From the NCBI GenBank assembly GCA_001970955.1, contig MPUH01000136.1, forward strand, positions 1 through 64,000: a DNA stretch of 64,000 nt. The letters are read 5' to 3'. The notes under the pieces are model-generated. The model ran no database searches. It saw only the letters and a program-made list of their open reading frames with translations, and was not told the origin of the DNA. Position 1 is the first letter of the stretch. Each line of letters begins with the position of its first letter. The position numbers and the translations under genes are program-made. Shown here piece after piece: positions 49,942 through 60,169 of this stretch. This DNA comes from Stentor coeruleus. Taxonomy: Eukaryota > Ciliophora > Heterotrichea > Heterotrichida > Stentoridae.

Positions 49942-50580
49942 ATGGCAAATGATTTTTCTTGCAACTTTTTACAAAATCGACTAAAGATACCAGTTTTAAT
50001 AATATCAGTTGTAAGATTTTGTAGTCTGGCATATTCTTACTTTTAAGTATCTGCAGATATTTCATTTGATTATCAATGTGAAATTGACTTATCAGAATTC
50101 TAATTATGCCTACATACTTATAAGAAATTATATTTTAGTTCTGAAGATTTCAATACTAGATAGGCTGCTCAAATACTTTTGATAATGAAGGGTATAATGG
50201 TAGGCTTATGGACTATGGTTTTCAGTATATTATTAACAAATACAGGTTATTCTTAGTCTAAATATACCCATATAAACCTAGTCTAGGGTGTAAAAAAATT
50301 TAGTTAGTATAACCTCAGTAGAATCACTAGTATTGTTGATTTAATATTAAATGATATATAAGCTTTTATACTAGTTATAACCCAACAACATGTATATAAA
50401 GCTGTAGAAGCAGATCAGACAATATAGAAATTAGGTGAAGGTGAAATTATATACAATAATTGTGAAGACCTTTTAGAATATAAAGCTCTTGCTGTTGAGT
50501 ATAGTTTAATAAATACTCCTCCTTATTATCCTATTAAATATTTTCACTTTAAAATCCAAACTATTCATCTGTTGATTTAA
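49942..50580 (+). pseudogene. 212-codon relic or alternative-code frame
   Basis: From ATG at 49942 a single frame runs 212 codons to within 14 bases of CFAP410. It has clear protein character: a hydrophobic segment (IMKGIMVGLWTMVFSILL), acidic stretches (KLGEGEIIYNNCEDLLEY), and KALAVEYSLINTPPYYPIKY. Eight internal stops are three TAA and five TAG, with no TGA and no frame shift. Seven ordinary CAA/CAG codons are also present. It lacks room for its own 3' flank before CFAP410, which favours a relic. The membrane-sensor look recalls the two-TM genes in this window, without firm similarity. Confidence 0.45.
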
Positions 50581-50593
50581 AATCATTTAAAAT

Positions 50594-51256
50594 ATGTCGA
50601 AGCCGCTCACAGCTGAGCTTATCATCATGAAAACTAAAGCCGGGAACCTAGAAAATGTGAAAAATCTTAACCTCTGGGGTAATGAAATTGATGATGTAAG
50701 AATTGTTAAAGATATGCCGAATCTTGAAGTCCTCTCTTTAAGTGTCAACAAAATTTCAACTTTAAAACCTTTCCAATACTGTAAAAAATTATCAGAACTT
50801 TATTTACGTAAAAACCTTATTCCAGATTTATCTGAGCTTAGATATCTACAAGGATTACCACTTTTAAAAGTTTTATGGCTATGGGACAACCCTTGTGCTG
50901 AAGTGCCAAATTATAGAGAAACTGTTATAGCAGCCTTGCCTAATTTAGTGAAATTAGATAATCAAGCTGTAACACCTGAAGAAAGGGCAGCTTCTTCGAA
51001 ATATGAAGCTCCAAAAAGTCGAGTTAGAGAAATTGAGCAGGTTAAAGAACCGGAACCTATAAGGAAAGAACGTGATCCAAGTCCTATTGTACGTGAAAAC
51101 CCTAGTAGACATAATAGACAAAGGAAAGAACCTGTTCAAGATAACAAAAATGAGAACATTTTGTGTGCTGCTTTAGCTTTGATTAAAGAACTTGATGAAA
51201 CTAATTTGGAAATTGTTCGCAAGGAAGTTGAAAGAAAATTAATGGGAGCTAGGTAA
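50594..51256 (+). CDS. CFAP410: CFAP410 (C21orf2) leucine-rich repeat ciliary protein
   Basis: A 220-residue protein closely following animal CFAP410. The N-terminal LRR domain has LNLWGNEIDDVRIVKDMPNL, EVLSLSVNKISTL and KLSELYLRKNLIPDLSELRY, capped by LPNLVKLDNQAVTPEE, nearly identical in plan. A disordered middle is followed by the C-terminal helical domain NILCAALALIKELDETNLEI. In animals it works with NEK1 at the ciliary base and in DNA repair. The presence in a ciliate fits its ciliary role. The start ATG gives the usual family N-terminus. Confidence 0.92.
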   Translation: MSKPLTAELIIMKTKAGNLENVKNLNLWGNEIDDVRIVKDMPNLEVLSLSVNKISTLKPFQYCKKLSELYLRKNLIPDLSELRYLQGLPLLKVLWLWDNPCAEVPNYRETVIAALPNLVKLDNQAVTPEERAASSKYEAPKSRVREIEQVKEPEPIRKERDPSPIVRENPSRHNRQRKEPVQDNKNENILCAALALIKELDETNLEIVRKEVERKLMGAR

Positions 51257-51301
51257 AAAGTAGTTATATAAAAATTCCCATTTGTTTGAATTTTTTTAAA
51301 A

Positions 51302-51531
51302 GTTATTTAAGAGATTGTTAGAATATTGATTTGGTAATTTTATTTTGAAATGCGAAAAATGAAGAATTTTNATCTTATTATAAGCTAATTTTTGTGTGTT
51401 ATTTAAGAGATTGTTAGAATATTGATTTGGTAATTTTATTTTGAAATGCGAAAAATGAAGANTAAAAGTTATTTAAGAGATTGTTAGAATATTGATTTGG
51501 TAATTTTATTTTGAAATGCGAAAAATGAAGA
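51302..51531. repeat. Three 64-bp copies around two single Ns
   Basis: The element starting gttatttaagagattgttag occurs at 51302-51365, 51398-51461 and 51468-51531. Single Ns lie at 51371 and 51462. As at the other Ns, this looks like unmerged contig overlaps, so the true number of copies is uncertain. It sits between CFAP410 and the Atg18 gene. Confidence 0.8.
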
Positions 51532-51553
51532 ATTTTGTTTTGAAATATGGTAA

Positions 51554-52657
51554 ATGATTTCTGATGATATTGGAAAAAGGATCTTATGCCTATCTTTCAA
51601 TCAGACAAATGTAGACTTTATTTAGACTTGCTTAGCAGTTGGCAGTACAAAAGGTTTCAGAATAATCCGTTTAGAGGACTCTAAAACTATAATAAAACGT
51701 GACGAAGATTCACAAAGTAACTTCCCTGGGGGTTTTTCTCTAGTAATTCCAGTATTTTCAACCCCTTTAATCTGCCTAGTAGGAAGTTCATCAAACGCCC
51801 GCTATCCTTTTAATACAGTATATTTCTGGGATGACTATAAAACTTCATCAGAAGCTGAAATCCATTTTCGATTTGAAGTAAAAAACGCTTTAGTCCGTCG
51901 TGATCGAATAGTCATTATATTAGAAAAAATCACATACGTCTATGTCCTTAATAATCTTCAAGCCTTAGCATCAATAGAAACAATTTCCAACGAAAAAGGT
52001 GTAGGGGCAATATCATATGATAAAGATATCTTTGTACTTGTGTCATTAAGCAAAGAACCAGGGCATTTACGTATGGAGAATTTCTATACAAACGAAGTAA
52101 AAAGTGGTCAAGTTCATGAAAACCCTATAACCTATGTGGCAATAGACTTTATCGGGAGTATCGGGGCAAGTGCTTCAGCTCAAGGGACTATAATCCGAGT
52201 ATTTGATTGTGCTAAACTTGAAGTCTTATATGAATTACGTAGAGGTTCTCGTCCAGCTGAAATCTCATCAATTGCCTTTAGCCCAAACCAAAATTATCTT
52301 GTTGTGACAAGTAACAAGTCAACAGTCCATGCTTGGAAACTTGAAAAAAAAGAAAAATCATATACGAGTATGATAAGCAGATACTTGCCAAATTATTTCC
52401 AATATAGTCGAAGTTTAGGGAAATTATCACTTAAGACAGAAATTGATTTAACTTGTCCTTATTCTAATATCACTGGGCCTAAAGCTTGTTTTTTTACAGA
52501 AAATGAATTTTTTATTGCTTGCCTTGATGGGAATATTCATAAATGTAGTATACATCCTGTATCTGGGGAAATTAGTATAGCACAAAGTTTGCAGTATTTC
52601 GGTCTTTCGAGCGTTTCGGTAGTTGAAAGAGGCAGGACTTGGAATAATATTGAATAA
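51554..52657 (+). CDS. ATG18: Atg18/WIPI (PROPPIN) autophagy propeller
   Basis: A short first exon (ATG at 51554, 19 codons) and a 15-nt intron (51611-51625) lead into the main frame, giving 362 residues. It is a seven-blade WD-type propeller. LRRG at about 223-226 is the conserved phosphoinositide-binding motif (F/LRRG) that holds PI3P and PI(3,5)P2. FLSFNQTN-like opening (LCLSFNQ), VYFWDD, YVYVLNN and GTIIRVFDC match WDR45/WIPI4-type proteins. It acts at autophagic and endosomal membranes. The C-terminal blade is followed by no tail. Confidence 0.9.
51611..51625 (+). other. 15-nt intron of the Atg18 gene
   Basis: GTAGACTTTATTTAG, phase 0, removes the in-frame TAG and joins ...LSFNQTN to TCLAVGS, the expected first-blade sequence. 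A10 is conserved. Confidence 0.92.
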
Positions 52658-52994
52658 AATTTTTAGATTGGTTAATAGATTTTTATATTAGGATTGGCTT
52701 TGTGTTTAGATATTTTTTATTATAAATTGTAAATAATAATTATCTTATAAACTCCAATAATTATTTAATAAAAGAAACCTTTAGTTGTTCAAATTATAAA
52801 CTATAGTTATCAACAATAACTCTATGCAATAAAACTCAAAATTAAATTATTCCTTATAAATTCTATCAGTTCACCAAAACTCAAAAATCATAGTTTCAAT
52901 CTTGGCAAATTCCTATCAAACTTGTCCGAAAAATGCCAAAATTTTTTAGCTTTCATTTACTAGAAAAAAATAATCCCTAAGAGATCTATTAAAA
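52658..52994. other. Intergenic region
   Basis: AT-rich spacer between plus-strand genes, C-poor at its left and G-poor at its right end. Nothing else is recognised. Confidence 0.5.
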
Positions 52995-54506
52995 ATGGGT
53001 TCTTTAGTATCTTACAGTTCCTGGCCTTTAAGTCGGCAGATCCAAATATCATTTATAATCTGTACTATCTTAATCTCAGCAATCATTGTGATAATAAACA
53101 AACTCCAACTCGACTGGTACCACAACCAAATGAGCTCCAAGTCTTCCTTATCTCTTGAAAGCAATCTTTTACAAGAAATTCGATCCTTAGGTTTACGTCA
53201 AAGCTTATATCTTTCATCACTTCTTGGTTTTTATTCAAATAAACTGCTTTTTTATACTGAACAAACTAAAGTTGCCTTAAATCAAAGCAAAATACAAAAC
53301 CCAATAACCTCAACTTTAAATTTTGTCGACTCTAAATCACTTGAAGGTTTAGATCCAATATATGAATATTTTTCGTATTTTTCTAAACATGAAGAATTAG
53401 ACTTTGCATATGATATTTTAGAATCTCTTAATCCTTTAAATGATATTTTCCCTATGATTTTAAATAAAGGTACTGAAAGTTTATTTATAGGTTTTTATGC
53501 TGATGAACTTTATTGTACACTCCCTGGAGAATATGTTTCTAATTCTTTGTTTACACCTTTGATTAAAGAGTGGTTTTATGATGCAGTTTGGTCGACTGTG
53601 AATGTGATGATGACTGAGCCTTATTTAAATAATGAGAATAATATGTGGAAGATCGCTTTTTCTAAAGCGATAGTTGGTAAAGATAATGAAGTTTTAGGGG
53701 CAATGGCTTTGGAGATATTATTAGAGGATATAAATGATAAATTAAGTAAGATTTCAATATTGAAAACAGGATTTGTTATGTTAGTATCAGGTCAAGGGAC
53801 AGTTGTTGTAAGTCCTTATTATTGGGGTTCTTCAACTTCAATGAGAATTTATGATGAAACTTATACTGGTATAACAGAACAACAATGGGAAAATATGCAA
53901 AATGGACAGGATGGGGATAAATATGATATCAAAAGCTTCAATAATACTGATTTTATATGTGTATTGTATAAAGTACAATCTCCTTATAATATTTCTTTTA
54001 CATCGTTTTATATCATTGTTATGGCTAATGTTACTGATATGAAAGCTCCATTAGATGATTTAGATTTATCATATAACAAAGCATATGTGTTAATATTTTG
54101 GTTTGTACTTTGTGTAGCTCTGACAGTACTTATAATAACTCTTTTCCTTATTTATTTTGAAAGTAAAGGCATAAGTTTTCAGCTTAAACTTGTTGAGAGA
54201 GTTTTTGAAAAAATTGTCAATAGGGGTTTGTTTCCTATAATCACTAAAGGTGTGAAATTTGATAAATTAGACCAAAATAGTCATGGCATAGAAAAATTTG
54301 TCAAAAGCATGAAAATTTACATAGAAAAACTAAAAATCAGAGAAGAAGAGTTTTCTTTAGTAAAATGGGAAAAGACTCGACCTGACAACCAAAACATTTT
54401 TTCTAATTGGGAGGATTTTATTTACCCTTTCAACGTATACAGCAGTAAAAATCTAAAGCTCAGAGAAGCAATATTTTATTTAGAAAAACTGCTAAACCCA
54501 GATTAA
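52995..54506 (+). CDS. Two-TM sensor-like membrane protein
   Basis: A 503-residue protein. TM1 lies at about 18-36 (IQISFIICTILISAIIVII), a presumed extracellular domain of about 325 residues follows, and TM2 is at about 363-388 (VLIFWFVLCVALTVLIITLF). The cytosolic tail is about 115 residues. The loop has double-Cache-like features (YDAVWSTVNVMMTEPYL, GAMALEILLEDINDKL, TGFVMLVSGQGTVVVSPYYW), which in the family bind small ligands. The layout parallels the gene at 19286 but without a helical repeat tail. The tail ends abruptly and could be truncated relative to the paralogue. Confidence 0.75.
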   Translation: MGSLVSYSSWPLSRQIQISFIICTILISAIIVIINKLQLDWYHNQMSSKSSLSLESNLLQEIRSLGLRQSLYLSSLLGFYSNKLLFYTEQTKVALNQSKIQNPITSTLNFVDSKSLEGLDPIYEYFSYFSKHEELDFAYDILESLNPLNDIFPMILNKGTESLFIGFYADELYCTLPGEYVSNSLFTPLIKEWFYDAVWSTVNVMMTEPYLNNENNMWKIAFSKAIVGKDNEVLGAMALEILLEDINDKLSKISILKTGFVMLVSGQGTVVVSPYYWGSSTSMRIYDETYTGITEQQWENMQNGQDGDKYDIKSFNNTDFICVLYKVQSPYNISFTSFYIIVMANVTDMKAPLDDLDLSYNKAYVLIFWFVLCVALTVLIITLFLIYFESKGISFQLKLVERVFEKIVNRGLFPIITKGVKFDKLDQNSHGIEKFVKSMKIYIEKLKIREEEFSLVKWEKTRPDNQNIFSNWEDFIYPFNVYSSKNLKLREAIFYLEKLLNPD

Positions 54507-54912
54507 TCATATAAAATCTTTAATAGCTAATCATCATTAATCTAAAAATAATTAAGCTTTCAAAGACAAGTTAAATTATATCAAACAAAAATGCCAATTA
54601 AAAATAACTACATTTCTAGTTCAGCCTTAATCTGCAGAATTATTCATCAAATATTTCTATATTATTTAATATATCAAACTTAAATATCCAAAATTATTTA
54701 ATTATCCAAATCCTCCTACCTAAATCTTCCATTAAAAAATCCTTTTATCCATAATAATCCAGACAATCCCCAAAAAAAAATCTTCTTCCCAAGACATCTT
54801 CTCAAAAAATCTCAATAAAACATTTTCTCCAGTATTTTCTCTCATCATCAATTTTTCCCAACATCAAAAAAACCTTGTACTTTTAATAAACTATGCATAA
54901 TACATATATTTA
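54507..54912. other. Intergenic region, G-poor
   Basis: Spacer between plus genes. 54530-54900 is strongly G-poor on the sense strand before the poly(A) polymerase gene. Nothing else is seen. Confidence 0.5.
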
Positions 54913-57462
54913 ATGGAACAAGAAGTTTATCTTATCAAAAACATATCAGATTTCTTGTACCCTTGCAAACAGATGCCAAAAAGCTCAGTCCAGAAAAATC
55001 TGAAAAAATTCTACTTGCGAGAGTTGCATAAAAGGAGACCTGATAGAGTTGAAGAAAAAGAACTCACCGCAAAACTCTTAGAATGGCTACGTGGACTGGA
55101 TTATAATACCAAAACTCAAGTCCTCACACACAAAAACCAATTTCTAGCGAGCATATTGCAAGAGATGTATTTCTTAAAACTCCGAAGTGGTCAGAAGGTA
55201 TTCAAAATCCTCGCACTTAAAGAAAAAACTCAACAAGACTATTCATTATCAGGGATATTTACCCAAAGAAGTAAGAATATGAAAGAACTTACTCATGAAA
55301 GCAATAACAGAGAAAAAGAGTTTGAAAATTTGCTTAGATTCTGTGATAAAGACGGTTATTGTGACTGTTTAAGTTTAGATTCAAGTATTTCTATAGAAGA
55401 ATTCTTATCTCGGATTAATCAAATTACTGAAAACAAAGCTTTTATGATACCTTGTAGGGTATCTTGGGATAGTATAAGTAATATGTGGAGCTGGGATTAT
55501 CCAACTTGGTTTAGTCAGGATTGTTATTTTAGCATGGCAGCTATTGCTTGTGCAAGTTTTGAAAGAGCCATTTGGATACAGTTTTGGAGTATACACGATT
55601 TAGACCCTAGGGTTCCTTATGAAATTATTACTTATAAGAAAGATTATGAAAAACTTGAGTACTCAATTAGCGAAATAACGAATTTTGTTGAGGGCTTGGA
55701 AGAAAACCAGCGGAGAAATATTATTGGGGATGTAGGGAAACATATTGAGATATGTAGGAATGTTAAGACTCAGATTAAAACTGCTAGAAACCTTAACCAA
55801 AACACACTATTTGAAAACGAAACCCCTCTAGCAAGATTCCCAGACGAGTCTCTTTGTTTTAAAAACATAGAGTCTATATCATCTCTCCTTTCTCGTGGTG
55901 ACATAAAAAAACTCATAGAAAGTCTTTATTTCTCATCTCTTGATAAACTTTCCACATTAACAAATGTAGTTTACCGAAAAATCCTCCTTAACATCCTCAC
56001 AGCCTTAGCAGCACAACAAGCTGAAAACCTAATAAAAAACGAAAAAATATGTGAGAAAATTGAGAAACCACAACATCCGATCAAAAAGAAAAACAAAAAA
56101 AAGTACAAAAAAAAAGATAAGAAAATACCTCCAAACGATGATTTCTATAAAGAAATCGCTAATGATTTACTAAATAAAGTCATTGGGGAACTTGAAGAAA
56201 AACCTGAGTTTCAGATAGACCAAAGCTTTGATACTAGGAGATTTGATCAAACTTCTATGAATAAACCTGGAAATTTATCAATAAAAACATGTATGGGGAA
56301 TGATAACAAGATGCAAAATAAGCAGAAAGGAGGAAATACACGGAATGGTGGATATACAAATGGGCAGAAAAAACAACATTATAATAAAGATTACTATAAA
56401 AAGCAAATCAAGAGACCTCATTCTTCGAATACAAATAAGAAACCTCTTGATTCTGATCAATCAACACCCTTGTGTAACACTGCAAAAACTTCACATGAAG
56501 TTACCCCAACAAAACCAGAAGTGAATAAACATAAATTCCAATGGTGGAATGTTCCAGAAAGTAAAACTACAACATCGTTAGATAATTATGATTTCCCACC
56601 ACTTAGTGCTTACCAAGATACAACAATTCTTTTCACATCCCTCCACCATGAAATAATACGTTTTACAGTCAACATGACGAAAAAAGTTCAAGAAAAATAT
56701 AACTCGTTTTATCCTACCTTTAACGAAATCATCAACATCATTAAAAAAATTCATCTTGATGCAACCATATCCCTCTATGGTTCCTATGGTACAAATTTAG
56801 CTTTAGATACAAGCGATATAGACATAGTAATAAATATCAGTAATTTACCAAGTCGTAGCGAAATCCAAGAATTCTGTAAAAATCTTCAAGAAGCTTTTCA
56901 ATCATTAAGCAAAATCCTTAATGTCCAAGCAATAACTACAGCAAGAATCCCAATAGTAAAACTCCAAACTGAAGATTATAATCTTGATATAACATATGAA
57001 GATGAGAAAATGTCTCATCAAGGAATCTTTGCATTGAATTTAACAAGAAATTATATATATGCATGTCCATTATTAAAGGAAATAACACTTGTTGTTAAAA
57101 AACTCTTATATACAAATCAATTAAATTCAAGCTATCATGGAGGATTGAACTCATATGGACTTTTCTTATGGATTGTTGCTTTTTTCAATAGTCTTCAATG
57201 TAGGGAACAGGATTTAGGAAATCTTTTGATGATGTTTTTAGATTATTATGGTAATAAATTCAACCCGATAAACACAGGGATCAGTGTTGTTAATGGAGGC
57301 TCAACTTACCCTTTACTTTATTGCTGCTATGAAAATGCTGTGACAATTGATCCACTGACTAGGGCGAATATTACAGGAAATCTTTATAGGGTAAAGGAAA
57401 TACAAAAATTGTTTTCAGATACACATGCAAATGGGTTTAATAAGAAATTCTGGAAGACTTGA
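54913..57462 (+). CDS. Non-canonical poly(A)/poly(U) polymerase
   Basis: An 849-residue protein. The C-terminal 270 residues are a nucleotidyltransferase plus PAP-associated domain. GSYGTNLALDTSDIDIVI at about 624-641 holds the GS and D-x-D metal site, and YNLDITYE provides the third Asp. LLKEITLVVKKLLY, GLNSYGLFLWIVAFF and DLGNLLMMFLDYYGNKFNPI follow as in Trf4/Cid1-type enzymes. The 600-residue N-terminal part is unusual, helical then Lys- and Asn-rich (KKKNKKKYKKKDKK). These enzymes add A or U tails to nuclear or cytosolic RNAs. Which base is added cannot be told from sequence. Confidence 0.85.
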   Translation: MEQEVYLIKNISDFLYPCKQMPKSSVQKNLKKFYLRELHKRRPDRVEEKELTAKLLEWLRGLDYNTKTQVLTHKNQFLASILQEMYFLKLRSGQKVFKILALKEKTQQDYSLSGIFTQRSKNMKELTHESNNREKEFENLLRFCDKDGYCDCLSLDSSISIEEFLSRINQITENKAFMIPCRVSWDSISNMWSWDYPTWFSQDCYFSMAAIACASFERAIWIQFWSIHDLDPRVPYEIITYKKDYEKLEYSISEITNFVEGLEENQRRNIIGDVGKHIEICRNVKTQIKTARNLNQNTLFENETPLARFPDESLCFKNIESISSLLSRGDIKKLIESLYFSSLDKLSTLTNVVYRKILLNILTALAAQQAENLIKNEKICEKIEKPQHPIKKKNKKKYKKKDKKIPPNDDFYKEIANDLLNKVIGELEEKPEFQIDQSFDTRRFDQTSMNKPGNLSIKTCMGNDNKMQNKQKGGNTRNGGYTNGQKKQHYNKDYYKKQIKRPHSSNTNKKPLDSDQSTPLCNTAKTSHEVTPTKPEVNKHKFQWWNVPESKTTTSLDNYDFPPLSAYQDTTILFTSLHHEIIRFTVNMTKKVQEKYNSFYPTFNEIINIIKKIHLDATISLYGSYGTNLALDTSDIDIVINISNLPSRSEIQEFCKNLQEAFQSLSKILNVQAITTARIPIVKLQTEDYNLDITYEDEKMSHQGIFALNLTRNYIYACPLLKEITLVVKKLLYTNQLNSSYHGGLNSYGLFLWIVAFFNSLQCREQDLGNLLMMFLDYYGNKFNPINTGISVVNGGSTYPLLYCCYENAVTIDPLTRANITGNLYRVKEIQKLFSDTHANGFNKKFWKT

Positions 57463-57528
57463 TCAGACTAGAAGTAAAAAAGTTTATATAGCATTTCTAG
57501 ACGATTAGATAGATTAAGTATTATAATA

Positions 57529-59664
57529 ATGGAAAGTGAGCATTTAAAAGTTGCTGTTAGAATAAGACCATTGTTGAATATTGATAATACAAGAGATGTT
57601 GCGGTATATACGAATGAGGTGAGAATTATATAGCAAAATGAAGTTAAGGTTTTGGATGGAGAGCATTATTTGACGAGTAACTATGATAAAGTTTTTCAGC
57701 CAGAGTCCTCACAAGAGCAAGTTTTTAGGTTTATCGAGCCTGCTTTGATCAAAACACTTAAAGGTTTTAACTGTACAGTTTTCGCATATGGACAAACTGG
57801 TTCAGGCAAGACTCACACGATGTTCGGAGGCAATTGGGAAGAAAACAACCCAGCTCCCCAAGTCTATTACAAAGATCCTCAAGGTAGGAAATCCGAAATA
57901 AGTATTCTCAAATCCTTACAAGGTCCTGGTATAATCCCAAATTCTATAACAAAACTATTTGCAGATACTGAAACAAAGCAGTTTACATTTTATTGTTCTT
58001 TTATCCAAATTTACAATGAGCATCTCTATGATTTATTACATGATGCAAGACGAGATAAGTCTTTACGAATAAGAGAAAACAAAATTTATGGGATTTTTGT
58101 TGAAGGTCTAGCAGAATTTGTCACAGAAAGTGCTGAGGATTGTTTTCTGTTACTAGCCAAAGGGGATAAAAATAGAGCAGTAAGACAGACGAGATTTAAT
58201 CATCATAGCAGTAGATCTCATACAATATTTCAAATGCTTGTTGAAACTGATAAAGCTAATAAACGAGGGGTTCTGAAAAAAGCTAAACTAAATTTCTGCG
58301 ATTTGGCTGGGTCAGAAAAATATGATAAAGAAAACTCTATGGCTATGGAACATATAAAAGAACTTAAAGAAATAAATAAGTCTTTGTCTGTACTTGGGAA
58401 AGTTATACATGCTTTAGGAAGTGGAAATAATTCACATATTCCATATAGAGATTCAAAACTCACAAGGTTATTACAAGATTCTTTAGGGGTAAATACAAGG
58501 ACAATTCTTATAGCTACTATATCCCCAGCAGCTGTTTATGCAGAAGAAACAATAAGTACTTTAAAATTTGCAGATCGAGCTAAGCAGATAATGGTGAAAA
58601 TTAAAAAAAATGAAGTCTCTGCAACTAATGATCAGCTCATAACCAAGCTCCAAAGAGAAATCCAACATCTAAAAACCCTTCTTAATCTAAATCGTAAAGG
58701 AGGCCTTCAAGAATTAGAACAAAAAATCTGGGTGCTCACAGAAGAAAACCAAAAACTCAAACATATGAAAGGATCATTTACAGTACAAGAAGTAGAAAGA
58801 TTAAAAGAAGAAAACAAAAAGCTTAGACTTGAACTTCAGCAAGCTGGAATAACAACAAATAATGAAGATCTTTTTATACCACCTAGAGAAGAAATGACCC
58901 CAAAATCGACCAAAATCAAATCAGGGTCTTTACCTGAATCAAGAAATGACAGTAAAGGGAAACCTTTAGACGATGATGGAAATACTTTAAAGCCAACATC
59001 AGGATCAAACATATCTAAATCAGGTCCTTTTGTTTCAAGAATGTGCCCAAACTGTAAAATTTACCCACCCTGTATCCACACCTCAGGTTACGTTACTAAT
59101 GATATATCAAAATCTTTAAATTCAGCATATTCTTCAGCATCAAATAATGGAGCTACATCAAGATCTACAGGGTCAACCCTAGGCCAAACTGAACCTCATA
59201 TATCAAAACTTGAAGGACCTATAAAAATGAATGTTCGCTATAGGATGACTAATTATGTTTTAGAAAATGATTCAGCATCCGCACAATTAAAAGAAGATGA
59301 AGCTAGGAAAAAAGAGCTTCAAAATATAAGAGCAAGGTTAAATAAAATCACAGAACTAGAAAATTATAGAAAAGAACAGTTTCGTAAAGAAATAAGAGAA
59401 TTAGAAGAAAATAAGAAAAAAGAAGAAGAAGAGTCAAGAAGGAAAATTACTGAAGATGCTAAGAAAAAAAAAAAATTAGAAGAGAAAAAACGTCAAGTTG
59501 AAGAGTTTAGGATTGCTAAGAAAATTAATGAGGAGTTAGAACAGCTTAAAGCTGCTGAAGCGAAAAGAGAAGCTGATATTAAGAGGAAAAAAGATAATGA
59601 ACAGAAAAAGATTAAACTTATTGAGTATTATAATAAGAAAAGAGAGCAAGATTTGGATGATTAA
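57529..59664 (+). CDS. Kinesin-like motor protein, N-terminal motor
   Basis: ATG at 57529 and a 15-nt intron (57619-57633) give 706 residues. The motor domain covers about residues 5-360. VAVRIRPL is the opening strand, GQTGSGKTHT at about 83-92 the P-loop, NHHSSRSH switch I, DLAGSEK switch II and IPYRDSKLTRLLQDSLG the microtubule-binding region, all intact. A neck coiled coil follows. A Cys patch (CPNCKIYPPCIH) and a strongly charged coil at 560-700 form the tail. The ORF that starts at 57652 lacks the first strand, so the spliced start is right. The subfamily is not certain. Confidence 0.93.
57619..57633 (+). other. 15-nt intron of the kinesin gene
   Basis: GTGAGAATTATATAG, phase 0, with the only in-frame TAG of the motor domain. 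It starts GTG rather than GTA. A10 is conserved. Confidence 0.92.
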
Positions 59665-60169
59665 GAGTAATAAGTTATTTTAATTTAAAAATGTTTTAAA
59701 TAATGGTTGAGAATATTAATATGGTTGTGTAAAAGATTAAATAAATATTGAAAAATAAATTAGGTTTGAGCTTAAATACATTAAAATATAAACTAGAATA
59801 TTAATTCATCGATTATCATAAGCAATATAATGATAGTCTTGCTTTATGCTAAAAGTCCACATGAAATTTTTCCATTTTATCATCACATAAACTTTTCTGA
59901 AATTTACTAAAGTATTCTTAATAAGTTCTAACTGATATGTTAACTTCTTTTCACATGTATCCACTAAAAATATTCATTCCTGATAGGATCCATTCCTTAA
60001 TAATTACAAGTAAATTTCCTTTTTTTCTATTCGGTATTTTTAACAATAATCATTTACCACTTTCATATTTTAATGGGTAAAAATATTTAATGGCCTTCAT
60101 GCCCTTGGCCTCTATGATAATTTCATTAATATCTATCTATTATTTAGCTAACTATCTAGAGAATCCTAA
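59665..60169. other. Intergenic region between convergent genes
   Basis: A 505-base AT-rich spacer between the kinesin stop and the 3' end of the minus-strand repeat gene. No frame, RNA or repeat is recognised. Confidence 0.5.

Noticed and set aside
52040-52657. Short 205-residue propeller fragment as a complete gene
   Set aside because: There is no ATG at its start. Upstream in-frame sequence plus a 15-nt intron completes the Atg18/WIPI propeller from 51554.
57631-57633. In-frame TAG in the kinesin motor as evidence that TAG codes for Gln genome-wide
   Set aside because: The TAG is the last codon of a perfect 15-nt GT...AG intron, and conserved genes across the window end at TAA, TAG and TGA without internal stops.
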